From: Puia sp.
GTDB lineage: Bacteria; Bacteroidota; Bacteroidia; Chitinophagales; Chitinophagaceae
Assembly: GCA_031292515.1 (NCBI GenBank)
Contig: JARLGZ010000269.1
Span: 455,730 to 519,729, forward strand
Reading direction: 5' to 3'
Length of the DNA: 64,000 nucleotides
Position 1 is the stretch's first letter. Each line of letters begins with the position of its first letter. Both the position numbers and the translations under genes were made by a program. This document shows, in pieces, positions 18,588 to 27,401 of the stretch. Under the pieces are notes generated by a model. That model made no database searches and was not told the origin of the DNA. It saw only the letters and a list, made by a program, of their open reading frames with translations.

Positions 18588-19076
18588 ATGTCATACAGGA
18601 TCGGCTTCGGAGTGGATTTTCACCAACTGGTGGAAGGCAGGGAGCTTTGGCTGGGCGGAGTGCTGCTCCCGCACCACAAAGGAGCGCTGGGACACAGCGA
18701 TGCGGACGTCTTGTTGCACGCCATCTGTGACGCCATGCTGGGCGCCCTCAACCTGGGAGACATCGGTATCCATTTTCCCAATACCGACCCCGCCTATAAA
18801 GACATCGACAGCAAGATCCTCCTTAAAAAAACATGGGAACTGGTGGCGGCAAAAGGATATGGTATCGTGAATATCGACTCTACGGTCTGTCTCGAAGCTC
18901 CGAAAATCAAAAAATACGCCGGAGACATGCGAAGAGTCATGGCCGCCATACTGGGCATCGCCGGGGACGATATCTCTATCAAGGCCACCACCACCGAACA
19001 GATGGGTTTTGTGGGCCGGGAAGAAGGATTGGTAGCCTATGCCACGGTGCTGTTGATGAAGACAGCCCATTCCTGA
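18588..19076 (+). CDS. ispF: 2-C-methyl-D-erythritol 2,4-cyclodiphosphate synthase
   Basis: A 162-residue enzyme of the non-mevalonate isoprenoid pathway that cyclises CDP-ME-2-phosphate to MEcPP in the cytoplasm. Zinc ligands Asp10, His12 (GVDFH) and His44 (SDADVLLHA) are present, as is the GDIGIHFPNTDPAYKDIDS loop and the C-terminal ATTTEQMGFVGREEG motif. Length is normal and the ATG at 18588 is unambiguous. The next gene, dut, is 86 nt downstream and seems to have its own -7 element. Confidence 0.97.
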   Translation: MSYRIGFGVDFHQLVEGRELWLGGVLLPHHKGALGHSDADVLLHAICDAMLGALNLGDIGIHFPNTDPAYKDIDSKILLKKTWELVAAKGYGIVNIDSTVCLEAPKIKKYAGDMRRVMAAILGIAGDDISIKATTTEQMGFVGREEGLVAYATVLLMKTAHS

Positions 19077-19149
19077 ACTTTTCTTCCTGCCCATCCCTGA
19101 ACTTTCCTTCCAGGCCTTTCCGGAACATACAAGATTGCCGCTAAGTCCT

Positions 19150-19157
19150 TACTTTTG
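19150..19157 (+). promoter_or_regulatory. Putative -7 element of dut (leaderless?)
   Basis: TACTTTTG matches the Bacteroidota -7 consensus TAnnTTTG and ends 5 nt before the dut ATG, so transcription would begin at or next to the start codon. The -33 TTTG element is not recognisable. Confidence 0.4.
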
Positions 19158-19162
19158 CCCCT

Positions 19163-19603
19163 ATGTCGAAAACAAAGGTCAGGATCATCAACAAATCAGG
19201 GAACCCCCTTCCGGAATATGCTACCGAAGGCTCGGCCGGGATGGATCTGCGGGCAGACCTGAAAGAGCCCGTCGTCATGAAGCCAATGGAAAGGACCCTT
19301 GTTCCCACAGGCTTATTCATAGAATTGCCGCTGGGATACGAAGCCCAGGTCAGACCCCGCAGCGGCCTGGCCATCAAACAGGGGATCACCTGTCTGAACT
19401 CGCCCGGGACCGTGGATTCCGATTACCGGGGCGAGATCAAAGTCATCCTGATCAACCTTTCACAGGAAGAACAAACCATCCTGCCGGGTGACAGGATCGC
19501 CCAGATGATCGTGGCTCCCGTCGGGCAGATCAAATGGAAACAGGTCGAAACGATTGGCATCACGGCACGCAACGAGGGAGGCTTCGGGCATACAGGAAAA
19601 TAA
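19163..19603 (+). CDS. dut: dUTP diphosphatase
   Basis: A 146-residue trimeric dUTPase converting dUTP to dUMP and PPi. All motifs are present: AGMDLRA (about 23), RPRSGLA (motif 2, about 71-77), [14 protein letters not shown] (motif 3, with the catalytic Asp), DRIAQMIV (motif 4) and the C-terminal [11 protein letters not shown] (motif 5). The gene follows ispF on the same strand and is followed within 11 nt by the DUF4292 lipoprotein gene. Confidence 0.97.
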   Translation: MSKTKVRIINKSGNPLPEYATEGSAGMDLRADLKEPVVMKPMERTLVPTGLFIELPLGYEAQVRPRSGLAIKQGITCLNSPGTVDSDYRGEIKVILINLSQEEQTILPGDRIAQMIVAPVGQIKWKQVETIGITARNEGGFGHTGK

Positions 19604-19613
19604 AAGAGTTACC

Positions 19614-20477
19614 ATGACGCAAATGCGGTTAGGTGTTGTTCTGCTGGCGGGAATACTGGTTGCCTTGACGACAGGTTGCAGCTCGGCAAAGAAGATTCAA
19701 TCGGCAAAGAAGATTCAAAAGGCCATCTCCGTGCCCCGCAAGGATACCCTGAGGACCGCTCCGGATTCGACCGTCTCCGCGGAAGACCTCAGAGCCGATT
19801 CTATGCGCGTGATCGGCGAATCCATCCAAAAACTCAGGAGGAACGGGATCGACTTCAGGACCTTCTCCGCCAAAATGAAGGTGCATTATGAAGGCGGCGA
19901 CGGCAAAGACTACGACTTCAACGCCACCATCCATATCCTGAAAGACAGTATAATCTGGGTCGATATCAACCTCTTGCTCGGGCTGGAAGCGTTCCGGGTG
20001 CTCATCACCCCCGATAGTATAAAAGTCAGGAATTATCTCAACAGGACCGTGCAGTTCCGTTCGGTCAGCTATATCCAGGAAGTGACGCGGGTACCCCTCG
20101 ATTTCCGGTCCCTGCAGGACCTGCTTATGGGAAATCCCATCTACCTGGATAGCGGGAGCACCGTATTTTATAAAAACGAACAATCGGGAATGTCCCTGGT
20201 GAGTGTGGGAAAGCTGTTCAGGAACTACCTCACGCTCAACCCCGATTTCACCATAAAACACAGCCGGCTGGACGATGCAAACGTCCTGCGGGCCCTCACC
20301 TGCGATCTGACCTATGGGGATTACGAATCGCATGACAGCGTCCGGTTTTCCACCTATCGAAAGATTTCCGTGGCCGAACAATCAAAATTGGACATCGAAT
20401 TCGGGTTTAAACAATACAGCTTTAACGAGAATTTAAGTTTTCCTTTTTCGGTTCCGCGAAATTATAAGAGGAAATAG
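19614..20477 (+). CDS. DUF4292 lipoprotein
   Basis: A 287-residue lipoprotein (lipobox ALTTG-C) of the DUF4292 family, a LolA/LolB-like beta fold typical of Bacteroidota. The core (about 75-285) has NATIHILKDSIIWVDINLLLGLEAFRVLITPDS-type strands. The region right after the lipid anchor contains an in-frame duplication, SAKKIQ-SAKKIQ-KA, from a 15-18 bp tandem repeat at 19683-19720. ATG 19614 gives a proper lipoprotein signal; the TTG 60 nt upstream does not. The EnvC-like gene lies 64 nt downstream. A role in moving lipoproteins or lipids to the outer membrane is plausible but unproven. Confidence 0.85.
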   Translation: MTQMRLGVVLLAGILVALTTGCSSAKKIQSAKKIQKAISVPRKDTLRTAPDSTVSAEDLRADSMRVIGESIQKLRRNGIDFRTFSAKMKVHYEGGDGKDYDFNATIHILKDSIIWVDINLLLGLEAFRVLITPDSIKVRNYLNRTVQFRSVSYIQEVTRVPLDFRSLQDLLMGNPIYLDSGSTVFYKNEQSGMSLVSVGKLFRNYLTLNPDFTIKHSRLDDANVLRALTCDLTYGDYESHDSVRFSTYRKISVAEQSKLDIEFGFKQYSFNENLSFPFSVPRNYKRK

Positions 20478-20541
20478 ACGTTATCGTTACGGTTTGTTTG
20501 TGTGGCGCATGATTTTTTTCAATACTTAAAAGTCTGATCTG

Positions 20542-21843
20542 ATGCTGAAATCCTTCCTGCTGAGCCTCGGGCTCCTCTCTTCGGTATTCTGCTCCTATGC
20601 CCAGCAACCCGCGCAAAACCCCGTACAAACCCGGGCCGACCTCGAAAAAGAACGTGCCGCCATACAAAAGGAGATAGAGGACGTCAAGAACTCCCTCGAT
20701 GAGACAAAAAAGAACAAAAAAGAGACCCTCGGTCAGCTCGCCCTGCTCCAGCGCAGGCTGCGTTTACGCGAATCCGCGATCCAGAATATCAACTCCCAGA
20801 TCAATTTCATACAGGGCGATATGAACGAGTCCTGGCGGGAGATCCTCAAATTGCGCAAAGAGCTCGATACGCTGCGCAGCCAATATGCGGAAAGCGTGGT
20901 ATATGCTTATAAGAACAGGAGCAGTTACGACTTCCTGAATTTTATCTTCTCCGCGACCAGTTTTAACGACGCCGTCAGAAGAGTGGCGTACCTGAAGTCT
21001 TACAGGGCCTACCGTGAAGAACGCGCCGACAATATCGTCAAAACCCAGACGCTGCTGCAAAGCAAAATAGACGGGTTAAAAGTTTCCCGCCAGGAAAAAG
21101 ACGACGTGCTGAAGAAACAGAATAAGGAGCGGGAGATGCTGGAGATCGAAAAAAAGGAAAAGGATGAAGTTGTCTCCAGCCTGAAATCACGCGAGAAGGA
21201 GTTGAAAAAAGAGATGAGCGCCAAACAGAAACAAGATAATATACTGGCGGGCTCCATCGCTGCCGCGATCCGGCGTGCCAGGGATATGGCCATCAAGGAA
21301 GCCAAAAAGAAGGACGCCGAGGTCAAAACGAACGCCCCCGCCGGCAGATCGGTCAGCCCCGCCGGCAACAACACCGCAGCCACCGGCACAGCCACCCCGG
21401 CGGCGACAAAAAAATACACCGTATTCTCTACCAGCGAAGACATCCGTCTTTCGGACAACTTCGAGAAGAACAGGGGCCACCTCCCCTGGCCCGTAGCCAG
21501 CGGTACCATTTCCATGGCCTTCGGACGTCACGAATACATGCATGGGGTCATCCACGACAACCAGGGCATCACCATCGAAACGAATGCGGGAACAACCGTC
21601 AAAACGGTATTTGACGGAGTGGTCCAAAGCGCTTTCAGTGTGGGGGAGACCAATGCGGTCATGATCCGTCACGGGAAATATTTTACGACCTACAGCAACC
21701 TTGATGATGTCTCCGTTTCAAAAGGACAGCAGGTAAAGACCGGGCAAAGCCTCGGGCGCGTATCATCGATAGGCCAGCTGGACTTCATCCTCTCGGACGA
21801 AAAAGACCATATGTTCGATCCCGAAAAATGGTTGCGGCATTAG
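20542..21843 (+). CDS. EnvC-like murein hydrolase activator (coiled coil + degenerate LytM/M23)
   Basis: A 433-residue secreted protein: signal peptide (1-21, SYAQ), long coiled coil (about 30-250, rich in E/K/R heptads), an Ala/Pro/Thr-rich linker and a C-terminal LytM domain (about 310-433). The LytM zinc ligands are missing: the usual HxGxD, YAHL and LHFE signatures read HGVIHDNQG, YSNLD and LDFIL. It should therefore activate cell-wall amidases at division sites rather than cut peptidoglycan, like EnvC of E. coli. It sits next to the DUF4292 gene, a pairing common in this phylum. Confidence 0.88.
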   Translation: MLKSFLLSLGLLSSVFCSYAQQPAQNPVQTRADLEKERAAIQKEIEDVKNSLDETKKNKKETLGQLALLQRRLRLRESAIQNINSQINFIQGDMNESWREILKLRKELDTLRSQYAESVVYAYKNRSSYDFLNFIFSATSFNDAVRRVAYLKSYRAYREERADNIVKTQTLLQSKIDGLKVSRQEKDDVLKKQNKEREMLEIEKKEKDEVVSSLKSREKELKKEMSAKQKQDNILAGSIAAAIRRARDMAIKEAKKKDAEVKTNAPAGRSVSPAGNNTAATGTATPAATKKYTVFSTSEDIRLSDNFEKNRGHLPWPVASGTISMAFGRHEYMHGVIHDNQGITIETNAGTTVKTVFDGVVQSAFSVGETNAVMIRHGKYFTTYSNLDDVSVSKGQQVKTGQSLGRVSSIGQLDFILSDEKDHMFDPEKWLRH

Positions 21844-21852
21844 TTCCCTTTT

Positions 21853-22977
21853 TTACGGAACCAGGAACCGGTTGTACAAAGCCTCGTATTGGGGCACAAT
21901 ATGATGAATATCAAAAGTCTTCGCATGCGCCAGCGCATTCGCCTTGAAACTCTTCAGCACCTCATCGTCTTTTAGGATTTCGATGGCATGACGGCTCATA
22001 TCGGCGATATCCCCGACCTTGCTCAGGAAGCCCGTCTTCCCGTTGATGGCGATCTCGGGAAGCCCCCCCGCATCGGTGGAAATAACGGGCACACCCGCCG
22101 CCATGGCCTCCAGCGCCGCCAGCCCGAAACTCTCATACTCCGAAGTTAGCAGGAAGAGGTCGGCAATGGCCAGGATCTCCTCCATCTGCTCCTGTTTTCC
22201 GACAAAACGCATGTCTTCATAGACCCCCAGCTCGCGGCAAAGGTCCTCCGCCCCCGGGCGCTCGGGGCCATCTCCGACAAACAGAAGCTTGCTGGGGATC
22301 GTCTTATTGACTTCGGCAAAGATGCGCACGATATCCTGCACCCTCTTGATCTTCCGGAAATTGGAGGCATGCATCAGGATCCTCTCCCCATTGGGGGCGA
22401 TCACCTTCCGGAAGGCATCGATCGGCTTCTTCCGGAAACGATGGGTATCCACGAAATTATAGATCACCCGGATCTCCTTTTTGATGTCGAAGATCTTATA
22501 GGTCTCGTCCCGGAGGTTTCTCGATACGGCCGTGATCGCATCGCTCTCATTGATGGAAAAAGCGACGACGGGCGCGAAAGTCTTGTCCCTGCCCACAAGG
22601 GTTATATCGGTGCCGTGCAGGGTGGTGATGACGGGAATCCGCTTGCCTTGCGCCTCCAGGATCTTCCTGGCCATATAGGCGGCCGAAGCATGGGGAATCG
22701 CGTAATGGACATGCAGGATATCCAGCTGGTAGTTGGTGACGACATCCACGAGCGTACTCGACAGGGCCGTCTCATACGGGGGGTAGTCGAAAAGCGGATA
22801 AGTGGTCACCCGCACCTCATGATAGAATATATTCGCGTTGAATTCGTTTAATCGTACCGGTTGCTGGTAAGTGATGAAATGGATCTGGTGTCCCTTGTCT
22901 GCGAGCGCCTTGCCTAATTCAGTCGCCAGCACGCCGCTTCCGCCGAAAGTAGGATAACAGACGATCCCTATTTTCAT
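21853..22977 (-). CDS. bshA: N-acetyl-alpha-D-glucosaminyl L-malate synthase
   Basis: A 374-residue GT4 glycosyltransferase that joins GlcNAc from UDP-GlcNAc to L-malate, the first step of bacillithiol synthesis. The BshA opening MKIGIVCYPTFGGSGVLATELG and the HFITYQQPVRL, HVHYAIPHA and TTLHGTDITLVG segments are characteristic; the C-terminal ESFGLAALEAMAAGVPVI motif binds the nucleotide sugar. ATG 22977 matches the family start; the frame is open 44 codons further upstream, but that part is unlike any BshA. The gene converges on the EnvC-like gene with only 9 nt between stops. Confidence 0.93.
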   Translation of the reverse strand: MKIGIVCYPTFGGSGVLATELGKALADKGHQIHFITYQQPVRLNEFNANIFYHEVRVTTYPLFDYPPYETALSSTLVDVVTNYQLDILHVHYAIPHASAAYMARKILEAQGKRIPVITTLHGTDITLVGRDKTFAPVVAFSINESDAITAVSRNLRDETYKIFDIKKEIRVIYNFVDTHRFRKKPIDAFRKVIAPNGERILMHASNFRKIKRVQDIVRIFAEVNKTIPSKLLFVGDGPERPGAEDLCRELGVYEDMRFVGKQEQMEEILAIADLFLLTSEYESFGLAALEAMAAGVPVISTDAGGLPEIAINGKTGFLSKVGDIADMSRHAIEILKDDEVLKSFKANALAHAKTFDIHHIVPQYEALYNRFLVP

Positions 22978-23036
22978 GTTGGAGTATTTAGGTGGTTGAA
23001 ATTCAATTTCTTGTAACTTAGTGCAAATTAACAAGG

Positions 23037-24470
23037 ATGCATCGGCTTTTGTTGACTGTCCCTTTTGTTTTATTTTCTCAGGGTGTCTTTTCACAGTCCG
23101 TCTTCTCACAACGGGCCCTTTCCCGGCAGGAAGACTCCCTGATCAGCGCCCGGGAGGAAGACTCTCTGTTCATCGGCCGCCTTTCCGACGAGGTGTTGGT
23201 AAACAGTAAGGCCTATGAGAATCTGCGGGTCCTTACCCGCACGATCGGGGGAAGACTGTCGGGTTCGCCGCAGATGTACCGCGCCGAAGAGTGGGGCCGG
23301 CAGGCGCTTTTGGATGCCGGAGCGGACCGCGCCTACCTGCAGGAATGCGCCGTTCCCCATTGGATACGTGGCGGGCAGGATGAAGCGAGCTGGCGGGCGG
23401 CGGGATCTCCGGAAGAAATAACGATGGATATTCTCTCCCTCGGAAATTCCAAAGGCACCGGGCAGGAAGGGATCTCCGCCCCCGTAGTCCTGATTAGTTC
23501 TTTCGAAGAGCTGCAGGAAAAGCGGGCGGCTATAAAAGGGAAGATCGTATTCTACAATTATCAGTTTGACCCCCATTTTATAGAGACCTTTCGATCTTAC
23601 AGCGATGCCGTACGTTACCGCGTCCTGGGTGCCAGTAAGGCGGCCCGCTATGGAGCCGTAGCCGTCCTCGTCAGGTCGATAAGCCAGTCGGTAGACAACA
23701 ATCCACACGCAGGCGCCCTTGTGTACGATGATTCCTTTCCCCGGATACCCGCCGCCGCTATCGGGTTGCGGGACGCGGACAGGCTCGCCCTGGCCATCCG
23801 CCAAAACCCGACCGTAAATGTCTACCTGCGGACCCGCGCAAAGATGCTGCCCGATACCCTCGCGCACAACGTGATCGGCGAGATCACCGGCGCCGATTTC
23901 CCCGGCCAGATCATCACGGTCGGCGCTCATCTCGATTCCTGGGACCCCGGAGAAGGAGCACAGGATGATGGAGCCGGCTGCGTGCACGCTATAGAAGTGC
24001 TGCGAGCCTTGCGGGCAGTCGGGTACAGGCCCCGGCATACGATCCGGATCGTCCTGTTTGCCAACGAGGAGAACGGGCTCCGCGGCGCTTCCCGCTATGC
24101 GCAGGAAGCCTTCGCAAAAAGAGAACAACATATATTCGCCCTGGAAAGCGATGCCGGCGGATTCACGCCCCGCGGCTTTAGCTTCTCCCTGAGCCCGCAA
24201 AAGCTGAAGGCGATCACACCCTGGCTGGAACTGCTCAGACCATACGGACCGGGGGAATTTGCAAGAGGAGGCGGAGGCGCCGATGTCGGTCCGCTGAATG
24301 AACTCCTGGGAACCACGATAGCCGAGCTCGTCCCCGATTCACAACGTTATTTCGACTATCACCATGCCCGCAACGATGTCTTTGCCAATGTCAATAAACG
24401 GGAACTGGAATTGGGCGCTCTCAGCATGGCCGCCCTGATTTACCTGGTCGACAAATACGGGGCCCCCTGA
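23037..24470 (+). CDS. Secreted M28 family metallopeptidase
   Basis: A 477-residue aminopeptidase-type protein. The signal peptide region contains a small in-frame duplication (VFSQ-S-VFSQ, from a tandem repeat at 23085-23110). A PA-domain-like insert (about 130-255) precedes the M28 core, where the zinc ligands are His302 or so (GAHLDSWDPGEGAQDD, His and the later Asp), Glu-Glu in FANEENGLRG, Asp in LESDAGG and His in YHHARND. Members cleave N-terminal residues or dipeptides in the periplasm or outside the cell. It is divergent from bshA and has no evident operon partner. Confidence 0.9.
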   Translation: MHRLLLTVPFVLFSQGVFSQSVFSQRALSRQEDSLISAREEDSLFIGRLSDEVLVNSKAYENLRVLTRTIGGRLSGSPQMYRAEEWGRQALLDAGADRAYLQECAVPHWIRGGQDEASWRAAGSPEEITMDILSLGNSKGTGQEGISAPVVLISSFEELQEKRAAIKGKIVFYNYQFDPHFIETFRSYSDAVRYRVLGASKAARYGAVAVLVRSISQSVDNNPHAGALVYDDSFPRIPAAAIGLRDADRLALAIRQNPTVNVYLRTRAKMLPDTLAHNVIGEITGADFPGQIITVGAHLDSWDPGEGAQDDGAGCVHAIEVLRALRAVGYRPRHTIRIVLFANEENGLRGASRYAQEAFAKREQHIFALESDAGGFTPRGFSFSLSPQKLKAITPWLELLRPYGPGEFARGGGGADVGPLNELLGTTIAELVPDSQRYFDYHHARNDVFANVNKRELELGALSMAALIYLVDKYGAP

Positions 24471-24561
24471 CCAGGACTGTTGAATATCCGGCGGAAGCAC
24501 TTGGAATATCCGGCGGATCCTGTTGAAAAATTTGATTAATATTACCCCACAAAATCAACAG

Positions 24562-24930
24562 ATGAAAAAATTTCTCGGCATCGTCGCGGCGTTGGCTATC
24601 CTTGGCCTGATCATTTTCCTCGCCATCCGCTATTATTTTGTACTCGGGGAAGGCGTGAAAGCCGGTGAATTAAACTACGTCGTAAAGAAGGGCTACCTCT
24701 TCAAGACCTATGAAGGGAAACTGATACAGAACGGACTGCGTTCGAGGGCGCCGGGGACCGTCCAGTCATATGAATTCGAATTCTCCATCTCCGACGAAGC
24801 CGTGGCCCAAAAGCTGATGGTGAGCGGCGGCAAAAACGTTCAACTCCATTATAAGGAATATATCGGCGCCCTTCCCTGGCGCGGCTACAGCGAGTTCGTC
24901 GTCGATAGCATCATTTCTATTGGTGAGTAG
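24562..24930 (+). CDS. Small single-pass membrane protein, conserved in Bacteroidota
   Basis: A 122-residue protein with one N-terminal transmembrane helix (about 5-23) and a soluble part (GELNYVVKKGYLFKTYEGKL, EYIGALPWRGYSEFVVDSI). Relatives in databases are often labelled 6-phosphogluconate dehydrogenase, but no Rossmann fold or catalytic motif is present, so I treat it as unknown. ATG 24562 was chosen over a TTG 39 nt upstream. The stop codon TAG lies inside a TRGTSAG heptamer repeat, so the last codons (IGE) are partly specified by that repeat. Confidence 0.7.
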   Translation: MKKFLGIVAALAILGLIIFLAIRYYFVLGEGVKAGELNYVVKKGYLFKTYEGKLIQNGLRSRAPGTVQSYEFEFSISDEAVAQKLMVSGGKNVQLHYKEYIGALPWRGYSEFVVDSIISIGE

Positions 24931-25073
24931 TCAGTAGTGAGTGGTGAGTGGGGCGAAGACTTTATCAAAATCTCAAGACTTCACGATGTCTGCAACCGAC
25001 TCACCACTGACTGCTCACTATTTCTCCTGAACTTTAACAACTCCTCTCACTACTGACTACTCACCACTCACTA
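24921..25073. repeat. Heptamer repeat cluster A (three blocks at a convergent gene end)
   Basis: Three blocks of a 7-bp tandem repeat. 24921-24948 has four units of TRGTSAG in plus orientation and includes the stop of the upstream gene; 25000-25020 has three units and 25046-25073 four units in minus orientation, the last ending next to the stop of the methylase gene. Opposite orientation at the two gene ends means the transcript across the region could fold back on itself. Confidence 0.85.
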
Positions 25074-25781
25074 CTACACTCCCAGCAGACAAAATATGGC
25101 AGGCTGTTTATGCAGATCGGGAAGTTTCCCCTTCCATTCCCCGACCGTCAATGTCCGGATGGATTGATTGGGAGCCGTCAGGTTCGCGGCAATACATAAA
25201 TACGTGGAGGGCCGGCAGGTCTTCAGGATGGTTTCCAGCAGCTGGTTGTTTCGGTAAGGGGTCTCTATAAAGATCTGTGTATTGTTCTTCTGCCTGGACT
25301 CGTTTTCCAACTCCTTCAAGGCACGCATCCGTTGCGCGGGCTCGATTGGCAGGTAGCCTGTGAAAGAGAAGGCCTGCCCGTTCATGCCACTGCCCATCAA
25401 CGCCAGCAGGATCGAGTTGGGCCCGACCAACGGTTTCAGGATGGCGCCTTCTTCCTGGGCGACCGCGACAAGCAGCTGGCCGGGGTCAGCCACGCCGGGA
25501 CAACCGGCTTCACTCAGGATACCGATCGTCTTGCCTTCCCGAAGCTTTTGCCGGAAAACATTTTTTACATCCTCTTCCGCCTTATGGATGGCAAACCATT
25601 CATACCCGTCGATGACCATTTCCTTCCAGAGCATTCTCAAATATCGCCTGGCGCTGCGCTCATTCTCGGTAAAGAACACCTCGCATTCCTTTACAGCGTC
25701 TAAAAGATAGGCGGGCAGGACTTGCAGGGAATGTTCGTCGAGAAAAGTCGGTATGAGGTATATGGAGGACTTCGGTGTCAT
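25074..25781 (-). CDS. RsmI-like SAM-dependent (tetrapyrrole-fold) methyltransferase
   Basis: A 235-residue protein of the tetrapyrrole methylase fold. The SAM-binding GILSEAGCPGVADPG motif (about 87-101) and the LVGPNSILLALMGSGM segment match RsmI, which 2'-O-methylates C1402 of 16S rRNA. It differs from standard RsmI (about 280 residues): the N-terminal strand is divergent and the C-terminal HTH-like part is missing. Bacteroidota carry such a second, shorter paralogue, so the substrate should be called uncertain. ATG 25781 follows a GTG at 25784. Its TAG stop abuts a heptamer repeat block. Confidence 0.8.
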   Translation of the reverse strand: MTPKSSIYLIPTFLDEHSLQVLPAYLLDAVKECEVFFTENERSARRYLRMLWKEMVIDGYEWFAIHKAEEDVKNVFRQKLREGKTIGILSEAGCPGVADPGQLLVAVAQEEGAILKPLVGPNSILLALMGSGMNGQAFSFTGYLPIEPAQRMRALKELENESRQKNNTQIFIETPYRNNQLLETILKTCRPSTYLCIAANLTAPNQSIRTLTVGEWKGKLPDLHKQPAIFCLLGV

Positions 25782-25846
25782 CACTGATTATTCGGGGATT
25801 GATATTTCAGGTATTGCCATTCCGGGGATTGTTATTCCGTAATCGA
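25782..25846. repeat. Short imperfect repeats between two minus-strand genes
   Basis: Units of the type TTCSGGGATTGWTATT recur about four times between 25788 and 25846. They sit upstream of the methylase gene and directly after the EI24 gene. No promoter element was recognised inside. Confidence 0.4.
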
Positions 25847-26605
25847 TTATTCCAGGTTCTGATGATAGATACTGATCGTACCCGCAACGATGGCATAAGA
25901 GGGCGCCAGCACCCAGCCCACGAAAGGAACGAGATGCATGCCGTAAAAGATCATCCCATTGCCGATCGCCAGTCCTCTGCGCTGCCCGATGAAGGCGATG
26001 CTTGCTGTCGGCGATAGGTGATGTCTCGCGCAGCTGTAGTCGAGCATGGAGAATCCGTAGAAATAGCATTCGACAAAAATAGAGATGACCGGGGTGATCC
26101 ATCCCACCACGGGGACAAAAGACAGGATCAGGATCGAGACCGTATAGACGGTCTGCCAGAGGCTGTTACGCAGGGCCAGCCGGATACCCCTCGCCATATC
26201 TTTTAGGAGCTGGCGGCCATCGAAGGGCAGATCCTTGTTCTCCATGATCGCCTCCGTCTTTTCACTAAGGTAGGCGAAGAGCGGGGAACCGAGGATGAGA
26301 AACAGGTATTTAAAAAGAGAAAAATAAAAGAAACCCAGGACCAGGATCACCATTTGCCCGCCCATTACGAACAGGAAGCTCAGCGCCGCGCTCTGCTGAT
26401 GATGGAGCCACCGGCTGAGACCGATCGCATGACTCAGCCATTCGACCGCCCGGTTGGTCGTTGTCACGAAAAAATACATGCCTATGGAAAACAGGATGGC
26501 GTACAGGATACCCGGCAGGATGATCCACTTCCAGAGCCGGTGCTTGCTGATGAACTGGTGCGCTTTACTATAGGACTCGAATGCTATGATCAGATCTTTT
26601 AGCAA
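25847..26605 (-). CDS. EI24/CysZ-like membrane protein
   Basis: A 252-residue multi-pass membrane protein of the EI24 domain family, related to the sulfate permease CysZ. About five hydrophobic stretches are visible (for example WIILPGILYAILFSIGMYFF and FVGWVLAPSYAIVAGTISIY). The conserved EAIMENKDLPF and NGMIFYGMHLVPFVGW segments fit the family. The apparent start is TTG 26605; no ATG occurs near the N-terminus. A TAAGTTTG -7-like element lies 35 nt upstream. Substrate is unknown, as no cys gene is near. Confidence 0.75.
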   Translation of the reverse strand: MLKDLIIAFESYSKAHQFISKHRLWKWIILPGILYAILFSIGMYFFVTTTNRAVEWLSHAIGLSRWLHHQQSAALSFLFVMGGQMVILVLGFFYFSLFKYLFLILGSPLFAYLSEKTEAIMENKDLPFDGRQLLKDMARGIRLALRNSLWQTVYTVSILILSFVPVVGWITPVISIFVECYFYGFSMLDYSCARHHLSPTASIAFIGQRRGLAIGNGMIFYGMHLVPFVGWVLAPSYAIVAGTISIYHQNLE

Positions 26606-26639
26606 GGTGGTTGTTTCTTTTGTTATTTTGTATTCTCTT

Positions 26640-26647
26640 CAAACTTA
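26640..26647 (-). promoter_or_regulatory. Putative -7 element of the EI24 gene
   Basis: On the minus strand TAAGTTTG matches TAnnTTTG, 35 nt before the proposed start; a -33-like TTTTC follows at about the right distance. It overlaps the 5' flank of the divergent glycosylase gene. Confidence 0.35.
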
Positions 26648-26648
26648 A

Positions 26649-27398
26649 ATGATTTATTTGGTGACGAAAATTAAAAAGCTGGATTATTCTTTTTATAGCC
26701 GCCGCGACGTGGTCATAATCGCGCGGGACCTGCTCGGCAAAATACTGGTTACCCGTTTCGAAGGCATCCTCACCTCGGGACGTATCGTTGAGACGGAAGC
26801 TTATAACGGGGCCGTCGACAAAGCTTCTCACGCTTATGCGAACAGGCGGACAAAGCGCACGGAAGTGATGTTCGGCGATGCGGCCACCGCCTATGTCTAT
26901 CTGTGTTATGGCATCCATCATTTGTTCAATATCGTGACCTATAAAAAAGAGGTTCCGCACGCGGTCCTGGTCAGGGCGCTGGAACCCCTCGGGGGTGTGG
27001 AAGAAATGCTCATCCGTACCGGCAAAAAGACTGCGGATCATAGCCTGACCCGAGGCCCCGGCAACGTCTCAAAAGCCCTGGGCCTGCTGACGACGCACAC
27101 CGGAGTGTCCCTGCTGTCCGATGAGGTCTATATCGGGGATGACGGATACCGGCTGAAAGGATCGCAGATTGGAATAGGCCCGCGGATAGGCGTGGACTAT
27201 GCCGAAGAAGACGCCGCATTGCCTTATCGTTTCTTTATAACAGGGAATCCCTATGTCAGCGGAAAGAGCACCAGCGGAAAGACCACTGCCGGCGGAAAGA
27301 ACGTCCGCGGAAAGAATATCCTTAGCGGAAAACATCCCGTCAAAGGAACCCTTGCAGATTCAAAAAAGAGATCGATCGCGGGAAAGAACGGCAAATAA
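26649..27398 (+). CDS. DNA-3-methyladenine glycosylase (AAG/MPG family) with basic tail
   Basis: A 249-residue base-excision-repair glycosylase that removes alkylated purines. Family motifs are clear: ARDLLGKILV, GRIVETEAY (catalytic Glu), DKASHAY, GDAATAYVYLCYGIHHLFNIV and the RGPGNVSKALG segment. The catalytic domain ends near residue 205; the remaining 44 residues are a Ser/Gly/Lys-rich tail with repeated SGK, GGK and RGK units (27252-27345), produced by short tandem repeats at DNA level. The tail could raise non-specific DNA affinity; that is inference. It is convergent with the PorP/SprF gene, 3 nt between stops. Confidence 0.92.
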   Translation: MIYLVTKIKKLDYSFYSRRDVVIIARDLLGKILVTRFEGILTSGRIVETEAYNGAVDKASHAYANRRTKRTEVMFGDAATAYVYLCYGIHHLFNIVTYKKEVPHAVLVRALEPLGGVEEMLIRTGKKTADHSLTRGPGNVSKALGLLTTHTGVSLLSDEVYIGDDGYRLKGSQIGIGPRIGVDYAEEDAALPYRFFITGNPYVSGKSTSGKTTAGGKNVRGKNILSGKHPVKGTLADSKKRSIAGKNGK

Positions 27399-27401
27399 TG
27401 A

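Noticed and set aside
20542..21843. Active M23 endopeptidase
   Set aside because: The zinc-binding histidines of M23 enzymes are replaced, so an EnvC-like activator is the better call.
23106..24200. 364-codon minus-strand frame opposite the M28 peptidase
   Set aside because: Antisense shadow; it has no recognisable domain, and the opposite frame has zinc-ligand motifs.
24562..24930. 6-phosphogluconate dehydrogenase
   Set aside because: Only 122 residues, one membrane helix and no nucleotide-binding fold; I regard the label common in databases as an error.
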